Shown here: positions 27,333 through 40,391 of the stretch, piece by piece
How the letters are laid out: every line of letters begins with the position of its first letter
Position numbering within the stretch: position 1 is the first letter of the stretch
Made by a program: the position numbers and the translations under genes
Assembly: GCA_038363925.1 (NCBI GenBank)
Contig: JAQQWL010000011.1
Location: 5,146,001-5,210,000 of the forward strand
DNA: 64,000 nucleotides
From: Apiospora phragmitis
Lineage: Eukaryota > Ascomycota > Sordariomycetes > Amphisphaeriales > Apiosporaceae
Direction of reading: 5' to 3'
The notes under the pieces: generated by a model
The model's database searches: none
Told to the model about the DNA's origin: nothing
Seen by the model: only the letters and a program-made list of their open reading frames with translations

Positions 27333-28902
27333 TAACAAGAAAAGGCTAAAGAGGAGGCTCGTTAAGAAGCGGCGGCTAAGCCGGCCTAGAAGGTTGTTTT
27401 TATTTTTTCATCGGATTTTTCTTTTAATTAAAACGAGGTTTATTTTAACGTTTCGTTAAAACCGATTTTATTATCCGAGTTCGGGCTTATTCCGCCTCGA
27501 ACGCCTCAAGTTTTTTAAAAAAAAAAACAATTTTAAAAATTTCTTAAGTTTTTAAATATTAATTTATAATAAATACCCTTTTTATATACAAAGTATTAAA
27601 GGCCTCGCTTTACTTTCCGTTTATTAATAATTCGCTCGACTTTATATTCGTATTAATTTATTTCGATTTTTAGCCGTATATTAATTAAGGTATTCTCGGC
27701 CGCTAGTTCGAGTAATAAAATATAAAATATAGGGTATGTCTATATTATTTTAAATAATAATAATCGGTAATTAGTTTTTAAAAAGAAATTCCGATTTTAA
27801 ATAATCCGATTTTTTTTAAAGTTTAATTTCTTATTTAATCAATTAGTTTTAGTATTTCGGCGAAAGAGGTAAATTCTTTTTCCTTCGTTAAAAGTTGATC
27901 CTTTTAATTTTATTATAATACTATTTATAATTCTTTTAGTTTTTCGATTTATATAGTCGCGATATGTACTGGATTTTTTTTAAAAAGTTTCTTAATAATT
28001 TCTAGGTCGTACTCGTAGTTCGTTCGAAATAATAAAATATATATACACTTATTATCCGCGTTATTATAAATAAATTACGTTATAAGTAATAATTATACTT
28101 AATTATTTTATTTTAGTATTTTATTTATCCGCTCGGTTTATTAATTTATTTACGGGTAGTAAGCTATAGATAGTTTATATTTAACGCTAAGTTACGTTAT
28201 AAATAACTTTTAAAACTTAGTGATAAATAGTTTATTTCGGTTATAAATAATCGTTTTAAATAATTCGTATTAATTAATGATCGTTCGGAAAAACGTATAA
28301 GCTAGGTCGCTAGTATCGCGAGATTCTTTATACGATAAGAAGTAAGTAAACTTTATAAATTTATCCGTAATTATTAAGATATTACTATAGATAACCTTAA
28401 TTATAGTTTTTTTAAATAAGGGTAATTTAATTACGAAATTAAGTACGATTATTTTCTACGTTTTATTTAGCGGTAAAATTAGTTATAATTTTTTATATAA
28501 TTAATATTAAGCGGGTTTAACCTTATTATAAACGTTATATTCGCCGATTATCTTAGTTATAATTAGCTTAAAGTCTTCGTAATCGAATTACCTAGTAATC
28601 CGTTTTTAAGTTTTAAATACTCCTTAGTATTTATGCGCGAGGTGTTTTTAAAACTCTTTAATAAAGTCCTTACGGTATTACTCGAGGATATAGATCTTAT
28701 TTCGATAAAAAATAAAGCCTTCGCGGTCCTTAAAGTAATCATTAATATAATTAATAAAATCAAGGGTTCGATTAAGTTATTTAAACTTAATAACTTAGTT
28801 ATTATTATATTAAACACGGTTTATAGCGTTTAGCTAACGTAACGGCGTAAAGTTACCGTTTTAGTCGTATCTTAAAATAGTTCGCGTTTTAAGTAAAACT
28901 TT

Positions 28903-29030
28903 GTTACGGCCGACGGTTGTCTCCCGTGCGGGGTAACGCTTATAGTATAGAATTGGACAGAAATGACTTGTCCAGTCATTTCCGAAGCTTTTGCTTTATG
29001 GCGCAGTGGTTAGTCCACACGCACTGTAAT
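28903..29030 (+). mobile_element. Short interspersed un-RIPed element, copy 1
   Basis: About 128 bp inside the gypsy pol. It begins TTACGGCCGACGG and ends GCGCAGTGGTTAGTCC-ACACGCACTGTAAT. It contains several small inverted repeats (AAATGAC...GTCATTT; GAAGC-TTTT-GC). TGGCGCAGTGG at 28,999-29,009 fits the tRNA box A/D-arm consensus. It is flanked by AAACTT on both sides, a likely target-site duplication. It retains CpA/TpG, unlike its surroundings. No box B is seen, so a SINE identity is not proven. Confidence 0.65.
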
Positions 29031-31663
29031 AAACTTCTTCTTAATAGTTTAGTTATTAGCTTAATATATCGGCGCGACCGTTCTCGTTATTTTTATAGTA
29101 GATTATAATAAGGTTAAATCCCTATAAGAATTCGAACTATTATATTTATTATCTATTTAACTTTTTAATAATAGTAAACGTTATAAGGTTTTTATAATTA
29201 ATATAAGCCTTTATTAGTTTTACCGTCTCGCTTAAATAATATCTCTATTTTTCGCAAGCCTTAATAATAGTTATTAACTCTTTATTATAAATTTAATAAT
29301 TAAGCTCTAATTTAATTAGCTTTTTAAAAATGAATACGATAAGGTGCGACTTTTTTTTATTATCGTCCCGTTATCTTAGTTACCCTCTGATCGCATGATT
29401 TAATATATTAGTTTTAATTTTAAAAGGTTCGTAGGGTTTATTACGCGAAGTATTAATTCGTTAAAGATACTTTCTTTTATAATATAAAAGGCTTCGGCTT
29501 TTTTTTTTCCCTTTATAAAAATAGTTTATCCTTTTTTATTAAGTTCGTTAAAAATGTCGATAACTTATTAAATGCGGGATAAAAGTCCGGTAGTAATTAA
29601 CTAGTTTTAAAAAACATTTATCTTTTATAGCGCTTATAAGCGTGGGCTATTCTTTAATTATTAAAATTCTCGAAAGTTTTATTTAAATTTCTCCGAGGGA
29701 TATTATATATTTTATAAATATAATTAATCGTTAATAGAATTCGCTTTTTGTAAGTAATTAATAAGTTAGCGTTTTATAGCTTTTAAAGTATTAACTTTAT
29801 ACATTATTTATCGCTTTTAAATTAAATTAAGATATTATCGAGGTATATTATAATAAACTTATTAAGGTATTTGCGTAAGATATAATTAATTATAGCTTAA
29901 AAGCTAGTTAACGCGTTAATTAAATTAAACGGTATAGCTTAGTATTTAAAATATTTATATTTAATACGAAACGCGGTTTTCTATTTTTTCCCTTTTTTAA
30001 TACGGATTAGGTTATATATATTAAGAAAATTAAGTATTAAAAAAATCTTAGCGTATAGTAGCTTATTTCGTAGGTTACTAATTAAAGGAAGGGGGGTATC
30101 GGTTTTTAATAATAATTTTATTAAGCTTTTAATAATTAATATATATACGCCACTTAACTTTCTCGTCTTTAACTTTTTTTAGTACGAAAAGGATAAGGAA
30201 GCTTATTAGCGATATAAATAATTATATAACTTTTTTTTCGAGGTTTTTTATACTATTTTTTTAAAGCTTATTTATATTCCTAGTTAAGTTTATAAATTAA
30301 TATAAAGGCAAGCTCTTTTCTTTTTTTAAAGGTATTTAGTAGTCTTATTATATATAAAGCGGTAAGCTTATTTTTAGCTTCTCGTTAAAAAAAGCTTCGA
30401 ATTACCGGTAGTTTTTTAATATAATCGATATAATATTTAGCTTAAGCTTTTTAATAATAATATATACTTTAAATATCTTAAGTTTATTAAGAGGTTGCTT
30501 TTTAAACCGTTATTTATTAATAAAACCTTTTTTAATATATGTTATTAAAGTTAGCTTATTTATTAATTAATTTTAAAATTATTTACTTATAATTAAAGTA
30601 TCTTTAAAATTATGTCGTATTTTACGACGTCCGTAACATTATACGTAATTCGTTTATAACGTTTTTTAATATCGATTAAAAAATTCACGACTTTTCTTTA
30701 TCCTTTTTTATTTTCGTAGGTTATAAATCCTTTATTAACGGTTTTAAATCGGTATAAGGCGTTTTTTTATTCGAGCTCGAAGGAATTAATAATTCGTAGT
30801 GAAATATAGTTTTTTTCTGCTCCGCTATCGAGTACCGCTTTAATATAAACTCTTTTTACGTTTATTATTAATATAATATATTTAAAAATATTTTAATTAT
30901 TAGTTATTTAATATAGGGACCTTTTTAAGTTCGCTTAGTATTAATTTTTTATATTCGACGGCGTTTATTTCCCGGCCGATATTTTTTTAAGTAGGTGATA
31001 AGCTTTTGTGATTTAGTATTATATCATTACTATTCTTTTTTTCTTTTTCGGTGTGGTGTTACTTGGTACGCCAATAGAGGTGTTTTTATACCTTTCCCTG
31101 TATAAAGTATTAGCTTTAATACTTGGAATTCGGGTTTATTAAGTAGCTTAAAGGTTTATTAAGTTCGTTGAGGTTCAGGGCTATTTAACTAGTTTTTAAT
31201 TATAATAAAAGGGTTTTTTTATCGGTTATATACTCGTATATTTTAAAAATGTTAAGTACTTTTTTTTAAACGTTTATAAGCTCGCGATTTTTTAAGCGTA
31301 TTTATAGTATTAGTTCTCGAGATACTTTTTTTTATCCCGTTTTTTTAAGTAGTATTATTATAACTATTAAAAGTTTTTTTATATTAATAAATACGCTCGT
31401 CGTTTATCCGGTATAAATGTTCGAATCTTTTTAGTATTATCGTTAAGGTATAAGTACGAAATTAGTTATTTACTAATCCGTCGAGGAAATTATCTATTCT
31501 CGAGTTTCTTCGCGAGGTGTTTAATATAGGCGTCGTATATATATAATATTTATAAGAGGGTAAAGTATATATCGTTCGTAGGCGAGATATAAAAGTCGTC
31601 GTTTACGGTGTAATTTTTATTAACCCTTTAATCGAATCTTGCCGTCATGAGTACTTAGCGTAG

Positions 31664-31794
31664 TATTACGATCGGCGGGTTAGTCCCCCCGCGGGGTAGC
31701 ACTTAAGGCGTAGAATTGAACAGAAATGACCGTCTAGTTATTTCCGAAGCTTTTGCTTCGTAGCGCAGTGGTTAGTCTAAACGCACTGTAACAC
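31664..31794 (+). mobile_element. Short interspersed un-RIPed element, copy 2
   Basis: Shares most positions with the copies at 28,903 and 39,105. It starts ATTACGATCGGCGGG, contains the CCCCGCGGGG palindrome, the GAAGCTTTTGCTTC hairpin and TAGCGCAGTGGTTAGTC, and ends CACTGTAACAC. GTAG occurs at both edges. It is inserted upstream of the protease region of the gypsy element. Confidence 0.65.
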
Positions 31795-34498
31795 GTAGGT
31801 ATCTTAAGTCCCGGTAAGGAATACCCGGGATAGCTAACCATTCGTCGATCCGTAAGTTTCGAGGCTGAACAATTTCGTTTACGAGCTCGTTTATTAGTAT
31901 ATTTACTAGCCGTTCGTAACTTATAGGTTACTCCTATTAATTAGTCGTGCCTTCGCTATCGCTAAGGTCGTTATACGTCGAGGTAATTTCTTTACGTATT
32001 ATTACGACGCTCTAATTACGACTTTCCTTAGTTGCGGGGGCTTTAAGGAACTATTTAGTTCCTTCTTTATCCGCTAGGTATATAGTGTACCTATCTTCGT
32101 AATAAGCTATCTAGGATAAGTTGCAGTAACTAGTCGTGGCGCTATTTCCTTTAATAGTTGCTATAGGGGTGCCTTCGGCTCGAGTAGTGTTAACATATTA
32201 TTTTTCGAGGACTTTTCGAAAATCCTTTTTTAAAGATTAATATTTTAAGGCGTAATACCTTTAATAGTTATAATAAGTAACGTTATTTTTTCTATTATAT
32301 TTAAAAACGTCGAGGTTTATAAGTCTATAATAATAGTTATACGCCGTGATGTTTTTCGACGCCGTGTTATCGTAGTGACGTGGTCGTCTCGTGTTAGCTT
32401 AGATTCGATTAGTTTATCGTTATTGCCCGCCTTGCTTCTCGCGGCGTTACTCGTATATACGAGTATAAATTTTAATAGTAAGCTTTATATATAAAAAGAA
32501 ATTATTAAAGGTATTAAGCCGGTTAAGTTTATCCTTAACGTTTTTTTAATCCGCGGTAATATATTATAGTTTTCGTACGGTTAATATAATTTAATCGAGC
32601 TATAATACGTCGGAATTCGACGGTATAAGAGGCGGTTAATCATTTTTATTTAAGAGTTTCGAGTTCTCTTTCCGCTTATCGCTTTTTATTAGGTTTTTAA
32701 AAGAGTGATTTAAAGGCTTATTCGAAACTATTATAGCTTTTAAAAATCTATTAAGCCTTTGTGCGGCATAGTTTAATTTATTAATCGTTTTTTACAAGTT
32801 CGTTTAAATAGGGTTCGAACTAAGCGAGCGCCTTATTTTTAAAGAACGAGGTAATGTGGACGACTAGCTAGGTAACGTTTTAGAACGTTTTTTATAAAAT
32901 CGTTAATAAGTTTAAACTTAAATAAAAAAGCTTTAAAAGTTTTTACTTATTTCGTTAAATAATATTAATATATTAATCTTTATATTTTTTTAAATATAAT
33001 AAAGGTTTAAATAATATTAATAGCTATATAAAAAAGACGTACATTTTTATATAACTTATTAATATCGTGAGGTATTTATTCTAAGGTATCTTTAATTAAG
33101 AGCTCGTTACGCTCTTTTTTAAGTTTAGCGTAGTGGTGCTAGTAATTAGACTTCTTTTACTCGAGTTCTTTAATTCGTTTAGCCAGCGCTTACGGCTTAA
33201 GGTCATCGTTGCTATCGTTGTTATTAACCTCTATAGCAGGGTCTCACTAAGCGGTACTAGGGGTAGCGATAGGAATATTTCCTTATCGGACGGTGTTATT
33301 AAGGCTAGGTGTAGACATAATTCTTATAAGGCTATTAGTTAAAGGTTTAAATAATAATTTATAAAAATAAAAGTGATTAAAATATAACGAACGTTATCTA
33401 GGTTTTAAAAAAACTTAATAAAATATATTTAAGTTTATATTAATAATATAAGAGATTATTTAAATATATAATAAAAGAAACGCCTTACTAATATTATAAA
33501 TAATAGTATTTAATTTATAAAGTAATAATAAAGGTGGTTTAATAAAAGGATTTATATAATAAAATCGTTAAAACTATTTACTTTATTAATAAGTTAGATT
33601 AATATTTAAATTAATTATTAAAATAAAAAATATTTATATTAAATATATAAAGAATATTTATCGTTATATATCTCGTTTCTCTTTTATTAATATCTTTAAT
33701 TCCTAGGGATTTTAAGGGTCTCGCGAGATCTCGAGAGGTATTAACTTTTTAATTATTTTATCTTTACGTAACTTAAATTAATTATCCGTTTAATTCGTAT
33801 AGTCTTAGCTTACTTAAGCTTAGCTATCCGGTTTTAATTATCTAGGCCTAGTTATTTAGTTTATTTTAATCGCCTAGTATTATTATTATTATTCTACCCC
33901 GTGCTTTTTCTATATTAATTATTATTACGTTCTTAACGAGTTAGTTTATTATTATTAATAAATTATAAATATTAACTAAGTAGGGTTAGCTTATTCTAAG
34001 TCTTGTATATATTCTGAGGCATTATAAAGCCTTGTTAAAAGTAAGTCTAGGTCGTATAGTTAAGCTAGGTTATAATAAAGTAATACCTTTTACTTTTAAT
34101 TAATAAATTATAAAATAAATTATTATATATTAATATTTATATAGTATTTAACCTCTTTAATATATATAACTTAATTAGTATTAAAAGAACTACGTTTTAT
34201 ATTAAATATAAATATTTTAAATATTAAAGTATATTATTTAATTAAATTAACGTATTAACTAGTTTTTAAATTATAATTAAATATATTTCACGCGAATACT
34301 TTAATATATTTATTATAATATATTTTAAGGATATTTTAATTTACTTTAAAAATAAAAAGTAATATTAGAAATATATAAAACTAATATTTTAAAAGCTAAA
34401 AAATATAAATCTATTAATTAAAGAGTAGCTTACGTTTATAAGCGCTATAAAGGTTAACACTTTTTTAAAATTAATTAATTATTATCGAATTTTTATTT

Positions 34499-36525
34499 TA
34501 TAACGAACGCTATTTAAGTTTTAAAAGAAACTTAATAAAACGTATTTAAGTTTATATTAATAATATTAAAGAGTATTTAAACGTATTATTAAAAAAACGC
34601 TTTATTAATATAATAAGTAATAATATTACTTTATAACGTAATAATAAAAGTAGTTAAATAAAGATATTTATATAATAATAAGTTGAATTAATATTTAAAT
34701 TAATTATTAAAGAGTATTAATATAAATTATATTAAAAAGGTTATTATTATATATTTAACTTCTTTTTTATTAATTTCTTTATTATTTAATTAAGTAATAC
34801 TAAGCTTACTTAATATTATTTCGCTAAGTTACGTTTTATTTTAATATTATATAACCCTTTATTAATTATTTAACTTTATTTATTTATTTTATATTAAATA
34901 ATCTAAATCGTAGTTTATTATTATAATATTAATTACTATAATAATAATAATATAATATAATAAGGCTTATTATTATAAATAGGTTTATAAACGTTAATTC
35001 TTAAGGTAATTTTTTATATTAAATTCTCTACGCGCCTTAACGTATTATAAGGCCGGATTAAAAGTAGGTTTAATTATATATTTAAATTAAGTTAAAATAC
35101 TATCCCTTTTCTTTTATTTATTTCATTTTTAAAGTAATTAATTATTATAAGTATTAAATATATACCGTTATATTAAGTTTTTATAATTTTTTTTTAAATA
35201 TATATTTATTATAGTATTTAATTGTATTAAAAAATCTCGATTTAAAGCTAAAAGTTTTACAGCGCGCCGTTATAATTTTTTTTTTAACGATTTAAGTTTC
35301 TAAGTTATATTATATTCTCCTTATATTTATAAAAGTAATATAATACGTAATAATAAAAAACGTCGCGAAGTATTAAAAATATATTCGTATTAATTAAGTT
35401 TATAATAAGTTAAGCGTTCCCTTTAATTTTTATAACGAATTTAAAAGAAGTATTATCGCTTAAAAGGCGAAAAGGCTTTAATTAAAAAGCGGTTATTTAA
35501 ATTATAAAAACTTTGTTAAAAAGAAATAAACGAGGTTATTATTCGTTAAATTCGTTTATAAAATTAAAAAGAGATAGCTTGTTTTTAAAACGTAAAGTTA
35601 ATATAATATAGCCTTCGTTTTTAAAACGCATTAAAAAATAAAAGCGTTAAGAATTTAAAGTCGCGATAGTCGTTTAAATAAACGAGGGCTTCGGCGTGGT
35701 AGATTAAAATATTATAAACTTTGTTTTCTTTTCGAATCTTCTCGATTTACCGGTTATTATGCTTTAAATATTTAAAGGGCCTCGCCGGCGTTTTTTAAGT
35801 ATTTTTTAATAAGTAGTTATTTTATTTAACGAGATATTTTTATACTTATTCGATTTATTTTTTATTATAAATTATTTCCACTATTTATTATATATCGATT
35901 TTCGCGTTTTTATAAGCTAATTTTAATAATAAAAGATAAAATATAAATTAAATACGTATTATTTTAAATAATAATAATAATAGTTAAAAATTAGTTATTA
36001 AAATTATTTTTATAATTTTAAATAATTCCATTTTTTAAAATCTAGATTTTCGCTTAATCGTTTAGTTTTAATATTTTATTATAAAAATTTAAACGTTTTA
36101 TTTTTTTAAACTTTAGTCCCTTTAATTTTATTTAATTAATATATTTCTTTATTAGTTCTAAATAAAAATCAAGTTTTTTATAAAGTAATTTAAAATTCTT
36201 TTAATTTATTAATTTATATAGTCGCGATTTATATTAACTCTTTTTTAAAAGCTTTTTAATAATTTTTAAATTATACCGATAATTTATTTAAAATAATAAA
36301 ATACGCGTAGTTTTATTATTCGCATTATTATATATTATAAATAATAATAAAACTTAGCACTTTACTTATAATTAATATAATAATATAAGTTTAATTTATT
36401 TATTTAACTTATTAATTCGTTTAAAGTTAATAAACTATAAGTACTTTATATTTAATACCGAGTTACGTTAATAGCGATATTTAAATTATAATAAGAAATA
36501 ATTTAATTTAATTAAAAATAATACT
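34499..36525 (-). mobile_element. Ty3/gypsy fragment: LTR plus 3' pol side
   Basis: 34,499-35,099 is an LTR (starts TAACGAACGCTATTTAAG, compare 33,387). 35,100-36,500 matches the 3' pol region of the other gypsy copies (compare 35,770-36,300 with 9,330-9,900). No reading frame remains. The preceding 34,078-34,498 is AT-rich filler with nothing recognised. Confidence 0.6.
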
Positions 36526-36695
36526 ATCACGACCTGACTTAACAGTACGGCCGGTACTCACCCCTAGAGCGAAACTATAATAACTCGAAGCGTTTCCGAG
36601 GTTTTAAGCGCGACTCGACCCCGCCGGTTAACGCGTACAGCCCTACTTATAATAATAGCCCTACTTATAATAATAAAACTTATTATATTATTAAT
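36526..36695. other. Small GC-rich, un-RIPed island with an 18-bp tandem duplication
   Basis: About 140 bp (TATCACGACCTGAC to GTACAGCCC) with normal CpA/TpG content, lying between RIP-degraded gypsy debris and an LTR. It is followed by two tandem copies of AGCCCTACTTATAATAAT. I could not assign it to any of the families in the window. Confidence 0.6.
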
Positions 36696-37235
36696 TAATT
36701 ATTAAAATTAATATTATAATTATACTTAATATTTAATATAAATATCGTGTAATAGTACTTTCGTAATAAATTTAGTTAAATAATATAAATAAAGATAATA
36801 TATAAGCGTTAATTAAAATAAAGAGAAGTTACGTAACGGATTTCGAGATTTTAACGAGATTTAAAAATTCAGCTCGACGAGATCTCGCGAAATCCGCTAG
36901 ATCTTTAAATTAATAAAAAAAAACGAGATATATAATAATAAATATTCTTTATATACTTTATTACTTTATATACTTTATATATTTAATATATTTACTTTTA
37001 ATTTTAATAAATAATTTAAATATTAATTTAATATATTAATAAAATAAATTCTTTTAATAATTTTATTATATAAATATTTTTATTTAAACATTTTTATTAT
37101 TAGGCTATAACTTTAAATATTATTATTTATTATATTAATAAAGAATCTTTTTTATTATACGTTTAAATATTTTTTCGTATTATTAATATAAATATAAATA
37201 TATCTTATAATATTTTTTTAAAACTTTTTTTAATA
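36696..37235 (+). repeat. Gypsy LTR, plus orientation
   Basis: Reverse-orientation match to the LTR family; the conserved part with GAGATCTCGCGA near 36,875 corresponds to 33,720. Ends are blurred by RIP. Confidence 0.5.
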
Positions 37236-37915
37236 GAGAGAATTTAATAATAATAAAGTTAATTACGATTATTTTCTACGCTTTATTTAATAATAAAATT
37301 AGGTATAGTTTTTTATATAACCGGTATTTAATAACTTTAGTTTTATTATAAAAGTTATATTTATTAATTACTTTAATTATAATTAGTTTAAGGTTTTTAT
37401 AATTAAATTATTTAATAATTTATTTTAAAGTTTTAAATAAGTTTTAATATTTATACGCGGGGTGTTTATAAAATTCTAAAATAAATTCGTTTTAATATTA
37501 TTTAAAGATATAAATCTTATTATAATAATAGATAAAACCGTATTTTATATAAGTACTTTCGTATTTAATTAATAAAATTATATTTAATAAATAATTTAAA
37601 TATATCGTAATAATATTTAGTTTTCGTTTTAATTTTATATTAAAATAATTATAGTCTTTAATAAAACTTTCTCTTAATAATCGAGTTATTAGCTTAATAC
37701 GTTAACGAGATTATTTAATTACTTATTTAATAAATAATAATAAGGTTAAAACTAAAAAAGTATTTAAATTATTATATTTATTATTTATTTAATTTTTAAT
37801 AATAATAAATGCCGTAAGGTTTTTATAATTAATATAAACCTTTATTAGTTTTAATATTTTATAGAAATAATATCTTTATTTTTTATAAGTTTTAAAAATA
37901 ATCAATATAATTTAT
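37236..37915 (-). mobile_element. Gypsy pol fragment
   Basis: Colinear with 28,440-29,230 of the large gypsy copy (between integrase and reverse transcriptase), for example the TACGCGGGGTGTTTATAAAA block near 37,455. It does not contain the short element found at 28,903. Non-coding. Confidence 0.55.
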
Positions 37916-38036
37916 TAATAAATCGATTACATTATTATATTAGCCACGTATTTTACTTTTAATTACTTTTATATAAATTAAACTAATTTTAAAGCTTTAA
38001 ATTAATTAAAACTATTCTTTATTTAATTCGTTACTT

Positions 38037-38420
38037 TATTATATAAGAATTCTAAAAGCTATAAAACGAGAAGATAAAAAAGAAGCGATTAGCGACTAAT
38101 AAAAGCGGAATACATTAAAACGAAGGGCGATTAATAAAAACCACTATAATATATAAAAAGGATATGAAATTAAGTAACGAATTAAATAGAGAACAATTTT
38201 AATTAATTTAAAGCTTTAAAATTAATTTAATTATTATAAAAGGAATAAAATATAAAATAAGTTCTTTTTTATATATTATAATTTATTTCGCTATAAATAT
38301 TATAGTGGTTTTTATTAATCGCCCTTTGTTTTAACGAACCCTTTATTCCGCTTTTATTAGTCGCTAATCGCTTCTTTTTTATCTTCTCGTTTTATAGCTT
38401 TTAGAATTCTTATATAATAA
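38037..38420. repeat. Long inverted repeat (palindrome) within element A
   Basis: The left arm (38,037 to about 38,165) and right arm (about 38,265-38,420) are reverse complements over about 125 nt with very few differences. They include shared RIP-altered positions such as the TTAATAAAAACCACTATAA block. The left arm lacks two short stretches present in the right arm. The spacer is about 100 bp. Confidence 0.75.
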
Positions 38421-39104
38421 AGACTCTTTTAAGTTAAACGAGATATTTTTTAACTTTTTAACACTTAAAGAATTTAAATTAACCTTTTATAAAGTATATA
38501 TTAAATTTATTATTAAGGTTATTTTATATATTATTATATATATATTTTTTATATTATTTATATTATAATATTTAAAATAAATATTAAAGAGCTTTTTTAA
38601 TAAATAAAAACCTTATTTTTAATAAAAGTAAAGTATTAAATTATTTATTAAAAATAAAACGACGTTTAAAACTTATAAATATTAGCCGTTTTTAAACGCG
38701 ATAAGTTAAGTATAAGCGTTTAAAAACATATATCTAATTTATTAATTATTCTATTTAAAGAGTAAAGTATTAAACTAGATATATTAAATTAAAATTTAAT
38801 ACTATTTTTTATAAAAATAATAGAATACGTGGCTTTAAAAGCGATAAAGAATTCTAATTTCGTAATATAATTTATAAATACTTTAATAAATAATTCGAAA
38901 TTTTTTCTAAATAAATACGTTTTAATAGCGAATAGAGTATTATATTTAAAAGTTAGAGTAAGTAAAAAAAGTAAGGAGGTATATTAAGCGTAATAATGCT
39001 ATTAGTTTAACTATTTAATTATTTAATAAATTATATTTACGACATTAGTTTACGAAGTAATATTAGTTTTAAATAATTAATAATAGTAAAATATATTAAC
39101 TTTA

Positions 39105-39236
39105 TATTACGATCGGCGGGTTGGTCCCCCGCGGGGTAGCACTTAGGGCGTAGAATTAGACAGAAATGACCGTCTAGTCATTTCCGAAACTTTTGCTTTA
39201 TAGCGCAGTGGTTAGTCTAAACGCACTGTAACACGT
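39105..39236 (+). mobile_element. Short interspersed un-RIPed element, copy 3
   Basis: Third copy of the element of about 130 bp (ATTACGATCGGCGGG to CACTGTAACAC), with TTAT at both edges. The homologous element A copies at 8,190-8,230 and 15,172-15,215 run through the same site without it, so this is a true insertion with a visible empty site. Confidence 0.7.
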
Positions 39237-39923
39237 TATTAATTAATATATTTAATAGCCGTTAATTATTCCTAATTATTAAATTAGATCGATTTCGTTT
39301 TTTTATAATAATCGGCGCGTATTATAACGAGTATTAACTCGATTATATTTATTATAAAGCCGGTTTCGTTAAAATTTTATATATTTTCGTTTAAAATATC
39401 ATATTAATTTTAATATTCGCGATTAGCTTAAACTAACCGAAAATAATATTATATCTTTATAAAAAGCCCTTTAATAATCGTATTAACAGTTTATTCGAGT
39501 TTTAAAGTCTAGGTTACGGTTAATAAAGCGTTTAATTTAATATTTATCGACGCGGTCGCCGCTACTTAACTTAAAAAAAACTACTATATCTCTTATAATA
39601 TTAATATTAAGAAATATTCCTTAAATATTTAAATTAATTATATAATTACAAAGTACCTCTTTTTTTAATTAGATCTAATTTATATTATAGATATTAGATT
39701 TCGCGTCGAGGTTCGATACCGCGGAGTCGGTCGCTTAGAGTAGCTCTTTAGCTAATTTGATTCCGACCTTCTCGTATCGCTTAAATTATTAAAATAATAC
39801 GATCTTTTTTCGATTAAATCGGTATTATAATTATAAAAATATTACGTATTAAAGTTTAATTATATAAGTTAAAAAAAAGAGTGGCCGACTTAATAGTATA
39901 ATTAATTTAATAATAAACCACGT

Positions 39924-40391
39924 TAATGAATTAAATAACAAGTGATTTTAATTAATTTAAAGCGTTATAATTAAATTATTTTATATTAAAGTATTAAAAT
40001 ATAATAAAAGTAAACTATTTAATAATAAACTATATTATTAAATTAATACGAATAATATTTTATAAAACAAGTTTTAATTTATAAATAAAAGGTTTGAAAT
40101 TAATAATTTTAATAAAATAATTATTCTTTTAATTAAAAATAATAAAAACCTTATTTAATATTCTTTTAAAAAATTAAATATATAAATAAATAATTATAAG
40201 AAAAAGATTAATTAATTATATTTTTAAGTATAATACTTTATTTATATATAATTATTTTATTTAATATCTTTTAAATAATAATAATAATAATCATTTTATT
40301 TTAATTAATTAAGCTTTTAAATTAAATAAATTAAAAATTAAACTAATTTTTTTTAATTATAGCTTTATATTATTATTAATAAAGGTTATTA
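39924..40391. other. AT-rich debris with element A termini
   Basis: 39,930-40,035 repeats the 3' terminal part of element A in degraded form. The rest is AT-rich without recognisable content. Confidence 0.5.

Larger units (their letters stand above)
27333..34077 (-). mobile_element. Ty3/gypsy retrotransposon, largest copy (RIP-mutated)
   Basis: Minus-strand order is that of Ty3/gypsy: LTR (33,384-34,077), gag region (about 32,500-32,950), protease at 30,818-30,835 (VLDSGA, the retropepsin active site), reverse transcriptase with YLDNI at 29,831-29,845 (family YLDDI, Asp to Asn by RIP), integrase (about 28,235-28,400, homologous to 10,105-10,265) and a 3' region to 27,333. No frame is intact. 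Two copies of a short un-RIPed element sit inside it (28,903 and 31,664). A complete 3' LTR was not resolved. Confidence 0.82.
37916..39923 (-). mobile_element. Element A copy, rearranged
   Basis: Element A in minus orientation, with the right terminus intact at 39,881-39,923 (GTGGCCGACTTAATAGTATA to CCACGT, then TA). Its left part carries an inverted segment (38,037-38,262) forming a palindrome with the neighbouring sequence. A short un-RIPed element is inserted at about 39,105. RIP-mutated, non-coding. Confidence 0.65.

Noticed and set aside
28999..29030. A genuine tRNA gene at the D-arm-like motif
   Set aside because: No T-arm/box B, no matching acceptor stem and no anticodon arm; the same piece occurs three times with different downstream sequence.
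28563..29108. Short open frames in the AT-rich block
   Set aside because: They lie in RIP-degraded gypsy pol or in the short un-RIPed element and do not encode a recognisable protein.
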